Source: Pseudomonadota bacterium
GTDB lineage: Bacteria > Pseudomonadota > Alphaproteobacteria > Sphingomonadales > Sphingomonadaceae
DNA length: 64,000 nucleotides
Assembly (NCBI GenBank): GCA_023400405.1
Contig: JAEXFD010000064.1
Span: 62,001-126,000, forward strand
Direction of reading: 5' to 3'
A program made the position numbers and the translations under genes. Positions within the stretch are counted from its first letter, which is position 1; the number at the start of each line of letters is the position of its first letter. Below, piece by piece: positions 16,447 to 24,616 of the stretch. The notes under the pieces are model-generated. The model saw only the letters and a program-made list of their open reading frames with translations. It had not been told where the DNA came from and ran no database searches.

Positions 16447-19134
16447 TCAGAATTTGAGGCTGACGCTCGCCTTGTACATCCGGCCGAAGAACACGTTGGT
16501 GCGCAGCGCCTCGGCGGTTCCGTCATAGGTCCGCTGCTTCTCGTTGAGAATGTTGTTCGCCTCCACGCCCAGCGAGAGGTTGGGCGTGAAATCGTAGCGG
16601 AAGGTTGCCGACAGATCGGTATAGGAGTCGTTGTAGATGCCGTTGTTCGCCGCCGACAGGCTGACGAGATAGTCGTCGCGCCAGTTGTAGGCGACGCGGA
16701 GGCTCACCGGCCCCTTTTCGTAATAGCCGACCAGATTGGCATTGTTCTTGGAAAGGCCCGGGAAGGGCAGCACGCGCCCGACCCCGTCGCGCACCGGCGT
16801 GGTCGAGTCGATGTAGGAATAGGTCGCCATCAGGCCGAAGCCGTCGAACGGGCCGGGCAGGAAGTAGAAGGGCAGCTGGACCAGCGCCTCGACGCCCTTC
16901 ACCTTGGCGCCGTCGCCGTTGATCCGCCGGTTGATCAGGTAGTTGACCCCCGAATAGGTCTCCGCGCTCTGCCGCGACAGAATGAAGGTCGAGACGTCCT
17001 TGTAGAACAGGCCGACCGAGACGAGCGCCTGCTTGCCGAAATAATATTCGAGCGAGGCATCGACCTGGTTGGCCTTGTACGGATCGAGGTTCGGCGCACC
17101 GCCATTGCCGGTGCCCGGCGTCACCTGCACGCCGCCGACGAACACCGCCGTGTTGAACAGCTGCAGGCCGTTGTTGAGATCGGCGGTGTTCGGGAAGGCG
17201 ACGACCTTCGCCGCGCCGACGCGCACCACCATGCCGCTGCCCAGATCGAACTTCGCCGTCGCCGAGGGCAGCCATTCGTCGTCGCCGCGCTTGAAGGTGG
17301 TCGGCGTCGCCCCACCGGCGCTGTTGATCAGATTGCCGATCGACGTGAGGTCGCGATGCAGGTAGCGCACCCCGATATTGCCGCTGAGATCGACTCCGCC
17401 GAGATTCGAGGCAAAATCGAGCTTGCCATAGGCTTCGGTGAACTTCTCCTTGATCTCGTAGGTCCCGGCGAGCGCGCTGGTCGTCGCCGTCGGGTTGAGG
17501 CACGCCGCCGCCTGCGATACCGCCGGAAACGCAGTGAATACGCTGCAGCCGGGTGTCACGGAGTTGTTCGAGGTCAGGAAGCTGCGCGGAATCCCCTGGA
17601 AGTCGCCCTTGGCGAAGTCCGGATTCGAATAGACCGTCAGGAAACTCGCGAGCTGCGTCGCCGGGATGCCGCCGGCCGGGCGGATATCGGCCAGGGCGGG
17701 ATTGGTGCGCGTATCGAGATGCTGATAGCGCGCGCCGAAGCTGAACTTGCTGAGGAAGCCGCCGAGATCGACGCTCCAGTCGGTTCGCGCGGCGGTCGCC
17801 TCGGTCTTGGCGCGGTAGAGATTCTCGAAGAAGATCGTGAAGCGTAGCTGCGCCGGATCGGTCAGGTCGATGCCGCTGATATTATACGCGCCCAGATCGC
17901 CCCGCGAGAGGTCGAAGGTCACCGATGGCGTGATCGTGGCGATCGGCTGGAGGCGGAAATAGATCTGGCGATAGCTCGACGTCGAACGGTCGTAGGAGAT
18001 TTCGGCGCTGGCGTGGACGCCCTCGGCAACGTCGAACTTGCCGTGCAGCGCCGAGGACCAGGTGTCGGCCTTGGTGTCGGCGAACTCGGTATTCGTCAGC
18101 ACTGCCGTCGCCGCGGTGCCCGAGATCAGCACGTTGTTCGACGAATAGCTCGGATTGCGGAGGCCGGTGAGCGGATTGAACGACAGCCAGTAGCGGTCAC
18201 GATCCGAGGTCAGCTTGGAATAGAAGCTGTCGAGCGTCAGCTCGACGCCCGGCGCGGGCTTCCATTGGACGACACCGTCGAGCCCGAGCTTGGTGCGGAC
18301 TTCCTTGATCTCCTCCGGGCGAATGTCCGAATTGCCGAAATGGCTCGCGCCGGCGCCGTCGGTGAACTTGGTGTAGCCGGCAAAGGTATCGAGACCCTGC
18401 TGCGAGAGGTGGCGTCGGCCGTAGGAGGCGGAGAGCAGCACGCCCAGGCTGTCGTCCGCGAATTTGTGCGAAGCGAGGCCGAACAGTTCGTAGCTCGCCT
18501 TCTGGGTCAGGTCGTCATAGGTCAGGCCCGCCTTGGCGGCGAGCTGGTTCGGGCCGTCGAGCGGCTTGCGCGTATCGATATCGACGATGCCGCCGAGCGA
18601 CCCGGCGAACTGGTCGGCACCGGCGAGCTTGGTCACTTCGAGCCGCGAGATCAGCTCCGACGGCACCAGCGCGAGGATGCCATAGGTCGAGCTGCCGAGC
18701 TGATCGAGGCCGACGCCGCCGCGGCCCGTGGCATCGACGATCTCGCGCCCGTTGAACAGATAGACGTTCTGGCGAAGCCCGCGCACCGAGACGTTGGTGC
18801 CCTCCGCGATGCCACGATCGACTTGAATGCCCGAAACGCGGGAGAGCGATTCCGCAACGTTGCGGTCGGGAAGCTTGCCGATATCGTCCGAGACGATCGC
18901 GTCGACGAACTGAGCGGATTCGCGCTTGATGTCGCGCGCGGCGCCGAGGCTCTGGCGGATGCCGGTGACGACGATCGCGTCCCCGTCGTCGGTCGGTTCG
19001 CTCGTCTGGCCGCCCTGCGGAACCGCCGCATCGGCAGCCGCCGGCGCGGTCTGCGCCGCTGCCGGAGCGGCCAAGAGCGCCGCGGTTGCCAGCATGGTCG
19101 ATGCCAGCAATCCCTGAACCACGCGATCCTTCAT
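16447..19134 (-). CDS. TonB-dependent receptor, sugar-acid cluster
   Basis: An 895-residue outer-membrane receptor. The signal peptide ends at PAAAQ (about residue 28); a low-complexity spacer leads to the TonB-box-like DAIVVTGIRQSL (52-63) and a plug domain (about 65-190) with VSRVSGIQVDRG-like and VRGLRQNVYLFNGRE segments. The rest is the 22-strand barrel, ending in the sorting signal SVSLKF. The ATG at 19134 has an excellent GGAAGGGGAGAGG site. It leads the receptor-SDR-dgoK operon and is divergent from the lyase gene at 19296, sharing a control region with AGCAACACT direct repeats. The cargo is probably an oligosaccharide containing galactose or a uronic acid. Confidence 0.92.
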   Translation of the reverse strand: MKDRVVQGLLASTMLATAALLAAPAAAQTAPAAADAAVPQGGQTSEPTDDGDAIVVTGIRQSLGAARDIKRESAQFVDAIVSDDIGKLPDRNVAESLSRVSGIQVDRGIAEGTNVSVRGLRQNVYLFNGREIVDATGRGGVGLDQLGSSTYGILALVPSELISRLEVTKLAGADQFAGSLGGIVDIDTRKPLDGPNQLAAKAGLTYDDLTQKASYELFGLASHKFADDSLGVLLSASYGRRHLSQQGLDTFAGYTKFTDGAGASHFGNSDIRPEEIKEVRTKLGLDGVVQWKPAPGVELTLDSFYSKLTSDRDRYWLSFNPLTGLRNPSYSSNNVLISGTAATAVLTNTEFADTKADTWSSALHGKFDVAEGVHASAEISYDRSTSSYRQIYFRLQPIATITPSVTFDLSRGDLGAYNISGIDLTDPAQLRFTIFFENLYRAKTEATAARTDWSVDLGGFLSKFSFGARYQHLDTRTNPALADIRPAGGIPATQLASFLTVYSNPDFAKGDFQGIPRSFLTSNNSVTPGCSVFTAFPAVSQAAACLNPTATTSALAGTYEIKEKFTEAYGKLDFASNLGGVDLSGNIGVRYLHRDLTSIGNLINSAGGATPTTFKRGDDEWLPSATAKFDLGSGMVVRVGAAKVVAFPNTADLNNGLQLFNTAVFVGGVQVTPGTGNGGAPNLDPYKANQVDASLEYYFGKQALVSVGLFYKDVSTFILSRQSAETYSGVNYLINRRINGDGAKVKGVEALVQLPFYFLPGPFDGFGLMATYSYIDSTTPVRDGVGRVLPFPGLSKNNANLVGYYEKGPVSLRVAYNWRDDYLVSLSAANNGIYNDSYTDLSATFRYDFTPNLSLGVEANNILNEKQRTYDGTAEALRTNVFFGRMYKASVSLKF

Positions 19135-19196
19135 ATCCTCTCCCCTTCCAGCGGCGCGGCCTTTTTCGGCCGTGGCATCCAATTGCGTCTCTAATA

Positions 19197-19281
19197 AAGC
19201 AACACTCGACCCGGTGCAATAGTGGTTTTGCGGTTGACAGTCGGCATCATCGACTTATGAAATGACATATATAGCAACACT
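19197..19281. promoter_or_regulatory. Divergent control region with AGCAACACT repeats
   Basis: The 9-mer AGCAACACT occurs at 19198-19206 and again at 19273-19281, in the same orientation, 75 bp apart, between the divergent receptor and lyase genes. Related copies lie near the esterase/GH16 divergent promoters (24454-24461, and inverted at 24505-24512). This suggests one regulator, possibly the IclR protein encoded at 21425, acting on both control regions. Confidence 0.5.
19234..19261 (+). promoter_or_regulatory. Candidate sigma-70 promoter for the lyase operon
   Basis: TTGACA at 19234-19239 and TATGAA at 19256-19261 are separated by 16 bp, close to consensus. They lie 35 bp upstream of the lyase GTG at 19296, leaving an AGCAACACT copy downstream of the start site region, where a bound protein would block transcription. 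Confidence 0.5.
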
Positions 19282-19295
19282 ATCAGGGGACGGGT

Positions 19296-20216
19296 GTGAG
19301 CGAGCTGCGGGGCGTATTGCCGATTCTGCCGACGATCTTCACTGCCGATGGCGCAGTGGACGAGGCCGGCACGCGGCGCGTGCTCGACTATATCGTCGCT
19401 GCCGGCGCGCATGGCGTGGTCTTTCCCGGCCTCGCCAGCGAATATGATCTGCTCACGCCCGAGGAGCGCCTCCACCTGACTGGGCGGATCGGCGAGTGGC
19501 TCGGCGGCCGCATCCCCTTCGTCGTCGGCGCCAGCACCGGCGATACCGACGAGGCGATCGCCTATGCGGAGGCAGGCGCGCGGGCCGGCGCGGTCGCCGC
19601 GATGATCCTCACGCCCAAGACCTTCGCCGACGATCTCGAGGCGATGGCCGGCTTCTTCGAGGCCGCGCACCGGGGATCGGGCATCGCGATCATGGTCCAG
19701 AACGCGCCCCCGCCGATGGGAATTGGCCTGCCCCTGGAGCAAGTGGCGGTTCTCGCCCGAAAGGTGTCGGGAATCCAGTTCGTCAAGGAAGAGGCGCCAC
19801 CCTCCGGTCAGCGCATTACCCGCCTGACCGAGCTTGCCGGCGGCGCGCTCGAGGCGGTGTTCGGCGGGGCCGGCGCACGCTACGTCATCGACGAGCTGGC
19901 GCGCGGCGCACGCGGCACGATGCCGGCCTGCGAGATCACCGAACTGCATGTCCGGATGCTCGACGCGTTCGCCGCGGGCGAGCAGGAAACCGCGCGCGAC
20001 CTGTTCGAGCGCACGCTGCCGCTGCTCAACATGCAGGCGATCTTCCGCTGGCGCCTCACCAAGGCCGTGCTCCAGCGCCGCGGACTGATCGACAGCGCCC
20101 ATGTCCGCGCGCCCGGGCCCGAGCTCGACCGTCACGACCGCGCCGAACTGGACGCGCTGCTCGATCGCCTGGCAGACCTGCTGCCGATCGAAGCACCCCA
20201 GGGGGCCCTCGCCTGA
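19296..20216 (+). CDS. DHDPS/NAL-family aldolase or dehydratase
   Basis: A 306-residue class I lyase of the dihydrodipicolinate synthase / N-acetylneuraminate lyase superfamily. The Schiff-base Lys is Lys164 in GIQFVKEE. The usual YNxP active-site Tyr is replaced: the segment reads VQNAPPP, with Gln135 at that place. The superfamily includes 2-keto-3-deoxy sugar-acid aldolases and dehydratases, which fits the adjacent dehydratase and kinase genes; it is unlikely to be lysine-pathway DapA. It starts with GTG at 19296 (a GTG 2 nt earlier is out of frame) behind AGGGGA. The dehydratase gene follows after 2 bp. Confidence 0.85.
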   Translation: MSELRGVLPILPTIFTADGAVDEAGTRRVLDYIVAAGAHGVVFPGLASEYDLLTPEERLHLTGRIGEWLGGRIPFVVGASTGDTDEAIAYAEAGARAGAVAAMILTPKTFADDLEAMAGFFEAAHRGSGIAIMVQNAPPPMGIGLPLEQVAVLARKVSGIQFVKEEAPPSGQRITRLTELAGGALEAVFGGAGARYVIDELARGARGTMPACEITELHVRMLDAFAAGEQETARDLFERTLPLLNMQAIFRWRLTKAVLQRRGLIDSAHVRAPGPELDRHDRAELDALLDRLADLLPIEAPQGALA

Positions 20217-20218
20217 CC

Positions 20219-21385
20219 ATGCGCATCGCCGCCGTCGACACCTTCATCGTCACCGTCCCGCGCGACACGCCCTATCTCGGGCCGCTGGGACCGGGCGAGC
20301 GAGTCAATGCGCGCGGCTATGTCGTGCGCAGCGGCAACGGCACGATCTACCCGACCTCGGACCGTTCGATCGTCGTTCGCCTCACCGCCGAGGACGGCAG
20401 CGTCGGCTGGGGCGAGACCTATGGCCTCTGCGCCCCGCGCGCGACCTGCGAAATCGTCAATGATCTGCTCGCGCCCGTCCTGCTCGACACTGAAGTCACC
20501 GATATCGGCGCGACCTGGGACCGGCTCTATGGCCTGATGCGCGTGCGCGGCTGCTGGAGCGGCTTTCATGTCGATGCGATCGCGGCGATCGACATCGCGC
20601 TGTGGGACCTCAAGGCCAAGACCGAGCACAAGACCGTCTCGGCGCTGATCGGCCCTGCCGCGCATGCAGCCGTTCCAAGCTATCTCTCCGGCCTCCCCGC
20701 CGCCAGCCTCGACGAACGCGTCGCGCTGGCGCGGCAATGGCAGGCACGCGGCATCGACGCGTTCAAGTTCGCCGCCGTGGTCAGCCATGAAGGCATTGTC
20801 GAGGAGATGGCCGCGCTTCGCTCCGCGCTCGGCAACGAGGCCGAGATCCTTGTCGACCTGCACTGGAAGTTCGACGTCGCCGAGGCGCGCGCGCTGATCG
20901 ATCGCCTCGCGCCCTATCGCCCGGGTTTTGCCGAGGCACCGGTCCGTCCCGAGGATGTCGCCGGCCTCGCCGCCCTCGCCGCCGACAGCCCGGTTCCGAT
21001 CGCGGCGGGCGAGGAATGGTACACCGAATATGAGGCCGCCAATCGCCTCGCTGCCGGGCCGCTGGCCTATCTCCAGCCCGAAATGGGCCATACCGGCATC
21101 ACCCAGTTCCTGCGCATCGCCCGTCTGGCCGCGGCCAAGCGCGTCGCGGTCGCGCCGCACGCCACCATCGGCACCGGCATCTTCCTCGCCGCCAGCCTCC
21201 ATGCCTCCGCCACGCTGCCGCAGCTTTGGAAGCATGAATGGCAGCATTCGGTATTCGAGCGGAACCTTGCGCTGCTCGATACCGACATGGCGCATGGCGC
21301 GGGCGGCTATACACTGCCCACCGGCCCGGGCTTGGGCGTCGAGCCCAATGCCGCCTTCTGGGACCATGCGGAGCAGGTCCGGTGA
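20219..21385 (+). CDS. Enolase-superfamily sugar-acid dehydratase
   Basis: A 388-residue mandelate racemase / muconate lactonizing enzyme family protein. It has a capping domain (1-125) and a barrel with metal ligands Asp213 (VDLHW), Glu239 (FAEAP) and Glu265 (AAGEEW). Lys183 (FKFAAV) and His314 (APHATIG) are candidate acid/base residues; His215 next to the first ligand resembles acid sugar dehydratases. It would dehydrate an aldonate (galactonate, fuconate or similar) to the 2-keto-3-deoxy acid that DgoK or the neighbouring lyase then uses. The ATG at 20219 follows the lyase stop by 2 bp. Frames extending further upstream overlap the lyase and are not real. Confidence 0.88.
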   Translation: MRIAAVDTFIVTVPRDTPYLGPLGPGERVNARGYVVRSGNGTIYPTSDRSIVVRLTAEDGSVGWGETYGLCAPRATCEIVNDLLAPVLLDTEVTDIGATWDRLYGLMRVRGCWSGFHVDAIAAIDIALWDLKAKTEHKTVSALIGPAAHAAVPSYLSGLPAASLDERVALARQWQARGIDAFKFAAVVSHEGIVEEMAALRSALGNEAEILVDLHWKFDVAEARALIDRLAPYRPGFAEAPVRPEDVAGLAALAADSPVPIAAGEEWYTEYEAANRLAAGPLAYLQPEMGHTGITQFLRIARLAAAKRVAVAPHATIGTGIFLAASLHASATLPQLWKHEWQHSVFERNLALLDTDMAHGAGGYTLPTGPGLGVEPNAAFWDHAEQVR

Positions 21386-21424
21386 GTTTGGCGCCCGCCC
21401 GCCCAAGGTGCATAGGGTGGCGCC

Positions 21425-22150
21425 ATGCGCGCTAAACTCAACGCCCAGCCCAATCAGAGCCTGATCGACGGGATCACGACGCTTCAGGCGCTCGCCACTT
21501 CGCCCGAGCCGGTCGGCTGCCGCGAGCTGGCCCGGCGGCTCGGTGCCGACCCGACCAAGATCAACCGGCTGCTCAAGACGCTCGCCTATCTCGGCATCGC
21601 GCGGCAGACGGCGAACCGCAAATATACCGCCGGCCCCGGCATGCACGTGCTCGCCGCGCAGAGCCTCTTCGCCTCGGGCCTGATCCGCCGCGCGCTGCCG
21701 GTGCTCGAGGGGCTCCGCCGCTTCGGCCACACGGTCGCGCTCGGTGTGCTCTGGGGCGACAGCGTCAGCTATCTCTTCCACGCCCCGCCCGGGATCGAGG
21801 CCTCGCGCGGGCTCGGCCGCATCGGCCTGCTGCCGGCGACGACCAGCGGCATCGGCATCGTCCTGCTGTCCGAGCTCGAGGACGAGGAAGTGCGCGAGCT
21901 GTACAAGGACCATGCCGAGATCCCGATGTTCCCCGAGGGCATCGATCAGCTGCTCGCCAAGCTCGCCGAAGTGCGCCGGCTCGGCTATGCTCGCGTTCAT
22001 GTCGCCGACGAGCGCGACCATCACATCGTCGCGGTGTCGACCGGAGATCCGGCCCATGCCGGGATCGCGCTGTCGGGCTGGATCCCCGAGGCCGGCACCG
22101 AGGAACTCGTCGCCGCGCTGCGCGAAGCCGCGCCCGAGATCGCAGGCTGA
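21425..22150 (+). CDS. IclR-family transcriptional regulator
   Basis: A 241-residue IclR-type regulator. An N-terminal winged helix (about 10-75; CRELARRLGADPTKINRLLKTL) is followed by the GAF-like effector domain (about 85-240), which binds small organic acids in characterised members. It is 39 bp downstream of the dehydratase and 2 bp upstream of the hexuronate-type carrier, so it is in the operon it probably controls. A 2-keto-3-deoxy acid or the aldonate is the likely effector. Its candidate operator is the TAGCAACA motif found in the two divergent control regions nearby (inference). Confidence 0.9.
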   Translation: MRAKLNAQPNQSLIDGITTLQALATSPEPVGCRELARRLGADPTKINRLLKTLAYLGIARQTANRKYTAGPGMHVLAAQSLFASGLIRRALPVLEGLRRFGHTVALGVLWGDSVSYLFHAPPGIEASRGLGRIGLLPATTSGIGIVLLSELEDEEVRELYKDHAEIPMFPEGIDQLLAKLAEVRRLGYARVHVADERDHHIVAVSTGDPAHAGIALSGWIPEAGTEELVAALREAAPEIAG

Positions 22151-22152
22151 GC

Positions 22153-23403
22153 ATGGCGGCAACGGGACTCGAACCGATCGAAACGCGTCCCGCCGAGCGC
22201 AGATACAGCCCGATGCGCTGGGCGATCCTGGCGCTGCTCTTCGCCTCGACCGTGCTCAACTATGTCGATCGCCAGACGCTCTCGATCCTCGCGCGCACGG
22301 TCCAGGACGATCTGCACATCAGCGACACCGGCTATGCGCACATCGTCCAGCTCTTCCTGATCTTCTACACGATCGCCTATCTCGGCGCCGGCTGGGTGAC
22401 CGACCGGCTGGGCACCCGGGTTTCGCTCGCGCTGTTCGTCGGCTGGTGGTCGCTCGCCAATGTGCTGACCGGGCTGGTGCGCAGTGCCGGGCAGCTCGGC
22501 GGCGCGCGGGCGCTGCTCGGCCTCGGCGAGGCGGGCAACTATACCGCCGGGCCCAAGGCGATCTCCGAACATTTCCCGGCGCGCGAACGCGGCTTCGCCT
22601 TCGGAGCCTATACGGCCGGTGCGATGGTCGGGGCGACGATCGCGCCGCCGCTGATCGGCTGGCTGGCGCTCAGCCATGGCTGGCGCGCCGCGTTCATCGC
22701 CACGGGCGCGCTCGGGCTGGTCTGGCTGGTCGCCTGGCTGGCCATCTATCCGCGCGACAAGGCGACGTCGGCCGGCACCCGCGAGCCGACGCCGTGCCGC
22801 GCGATCCTCAGCGAGCGGCCGCTCTGGGGCCTCGCGCTCGCAAGGCTCGTCGCCGACCCCGTCTGGTATTTCTATCTGTTCTGGTTCCCGAAATATCTTG
22901 GCGACCAGCGCCATCTCGACTTGGCCACGGTCGCCGCGACGGCCTGGATCGTCTATCTCGCCGCCGATATCGGCAGCATCGGCGGAGGGCTCTTCTCGGG
23001 CCGGCTGATCCGGCGCGGCATGACGCCCGCGCGGAGCCGGCTGGTCGCGATGCTCGTCGCCGGGCTGCTCGCACCGATGGGCATGCTGCTTTCGACTTCG
23101 CCCGCCATTCCGCTGACGCTCGCGATCGCGGCCCTCGTCGCGTTCGCGCACCTGATCTTCCAGATCAACCTCAGCACGCTGGTGGTCGACCTCTATCCGA
23201 CGCGCGTCGTCGCGACCGTGTTCGGCTTCGTCGCCGCGGGCAGCGGCCTGGGCGGCATCTTCTCGACCCAGCTGGTCGGGCAGCTCGCCCAATCGGGCAA
23301 TTATGCGCAGATCTTCGTGCTGATGGGCCTGCTCCATCCCTGCGCCGTGCTGATCGCCTGGTTGTCGCTGCGCAGCCAGCCGCGCTCGGCGCTCCGCAGC
23401 TAG
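22153..23403 (+). CDS. MFS transporter, hexuronate/aldonate type (ACS family)
   Basis: A 416-residue major facilitator with 12 predicted membrane helices. The N-terminal NYVDRQTLSIL and the segment GEAGNYTAGPKAISEHFPARERG are characteristic of anion:cation symporters such as ExuT and DgoT, which import hexuronates or galactonate. It starts 2 bp after the IclR stop, completing a lyase-dehydratase-regulator-carrier operon. The 3' end lies 6 bp from the convergent esterase gene. Sugar acids released in the periplasm are the expected cargo. Confidence 0.9.
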   Translation: MAATGLEPIETRPAERRYSPMRWAILALLFASTVLNYVDRQTLSILARTVQDDLHISDTGYAHIVQLFLIFYTIAYLGAGWVTDRLGTRVSLALFVGWWSLANVLTGLVRSAGQLGGARALLGLGEAGNYTAGPKAISEHFPARERGFAFGAYTAGAMVGATIAPPLIGWLALSHGWRAAFIATGALGLVWLVAWLAIYPRDKATSAGTREPTPCRAILSERPLWGLALARLVADPVWYFYLFWFPKYLGDQRHLDLATVAATAWIVYLAADIGSIGGGLFSGRLIRRGMTPARSRLVAMLVAGLLAPMGMLLSTSPAIPLTLAIAALVAFAHLIFQINLSTLVVDLYPTRVVATVFGFVAAGSGLGGIFSTQLVGQLAQSGNYAQIFVLMGLLHPCAVLIAWLSLRSQPRSALRS

Positions 23404-23409
23404 AAGCCG

Positions 23410-24429
23410 CTAGGCGAGCCCGTTCCGCACCATCCAGCGCGCCGCGAGGTTGGGCCAGTCCGACATCGGCCAGGCGGGATTGCCGCGCAGCCCCAGGCCG
23501 TGCGCGCCATCCTCGAACAGATGCAGGTCGATCGCGCCGCCGCACGCCCGCACCGCGGCAAACAGCGCGAGCGACTGGTCGACGGGCACCACGCGGTCGT
23601 GCACCGCGTGCGCAACGAACATCGGCGGAGTGATGCCGGGCAATGGGCCATCGAGCGACCAGGCGGCCATCTCGGCAGGGCTCGGATCAGGTCCAAGCAG
23701 TGCCGTGCGTGATCCGACATGGGCATGCGCGCCCATCGACACGACCGGATAGAGCAGCACCGCGCCGTCCGGCCGAGTCAGCAGATGATCGGCATCGTCG
23801 ACCGGATCGTATGTCCGGTCATAGACCTTCACGCACAGGCACCCGGCGAGGTGCCCGCCGGCGGACCCGCCGAGCACGGTCACTCGCTTGGGATCGACCT
23901 GCCATTTTCCGCCGGCGCGGATCAGCCGCATTGCGCGTTGCGCGTCCTGCAACGCCACCGCCGGCCCCGCCCCCCAGCGATCGCCCGGCAGGCGGTAGCG
24001 CAGCACGAAGGCATGCACGCCGATCGAATTGAGCCAGCGCGCGCTCTCATAGCCTTCGCGGTCGATCCCCACGCGAGTATAGCCGCCGCCGGGGATGATC
24101 AGCACCGCGGCACCGCTTGGCCTCGGGGCGGCGAAGAACGCAATGCTGGGCCGCGTGACCTGCGCCGCGACTCGGTAGCGAAGCCCCGCCGTGTCGGTCT
24201 GGTCGTCCACGCTCTCCTTGATCTTCGGCGCCGGGCCACCGGGCATCCTCGCCTCGGCCCAGAGCGGCACGACCAGGTCCGGCTCGCGCGAGTCGATGGA
24301 GAAGCGGGCGAAAGGCGCAGTGTCGCCTTCCTGCGCAGCCGCGCACCGCGTGCCGGTGGCCGCCGCCACCGGGAGCATCGCCGCCGCAGCCAGAAAGCCT
24401 CGGCGCCCCCGCTCTGCCTTGTCCCGCAT
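23410..24429 (-). CDS. Tat-exported alpha/beta-hydrolase, acetyl-xylan-esterase-like
   Basis: A 339-residue serine esterase. A twin-arginine leader (GRRGFLAAAAM, residues 8-18) points to Tat export. The hydrolase fold shows an oxyanion loop PGGGYTR, nucleophile Ser189 in GGSAGGH, and a catalytic pair Asp278 (HAVHDRVVP) and His310 (EDGAHGLG). This arrangement matches BD-FAE/axe1-type sugar esterases, which remove acetyl or other acyl groups from polysaccharides. The ATG at 24429 is preceded by AAAGGAGGG. It is divergent from the GH16 gene and shares a control region bearing an inverted TAGCAACAT pair, so the two probably act on the same glycan. Confidence 0.87.
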   Translation of the reverse strand: MRDKAERGRRGFLAAAAMLPVAAATGTRCAAAQEGDTAPFARFSIDSREPDLVVPLWAEARMPGGPAPKIKESVDDQTDTAGLRYRVAAQVTRPSIAFFAAPRPSGAAVLIIPGGGYTRVGIDREGYESARWLNSIGVHAFVLRYRLPGDRWGAGPAVALQDAQRAMRLIRAGGKWQVDPKRVTVLGGSAGGHLAGCLCVKVYDRTYDPVDDADHLLTRPDGAVLLYPVVSMGAHAHVGSRTALLGPDPSPAEMAAWSLDGPLPGITPPMFVAHAVHDRVVPVDQSLALFAAVRACGGAIDLHLFEDGAHGLGLRGNPAWPMSDWPNLAARWMVRNGLA

Positions 24430-24442
24430 GCGTCCCTCCTTT

Positions 24443-24512
24443 TGTAACACTGGTAGCAACATTCAGCTGAAATACAAGCAGATATACTCAGAATCTGTTT
24501 GGTATGTTGCTA
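24443..24512. promoter_or_regulatory. Inverted TAGCAACAT operator pair, esterase/GH16
   Basis: TAGCAACAT occurs at 24454-24462 and inverted (ATGTTGCTA) at 24504-24512, with about 41 bp between, in the divergent control region. A further related TGTAACACTGG lies at 24443-24453. The core TAGCAACA also occurs at 19272-19279 upstream of the sugar-acid lyase operon. Confidence 0.5.
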
Positions 24513-24616
24513 ACTAAGCGATAGTCTTTCCTGCGGACAAGAGCGTCGCCGCTTGTGCGGCCCGACCGGGAAGCCGGCCCCGGAAGAATGCCGGCAATGG
24601 AGAGGAGAAGACGACC

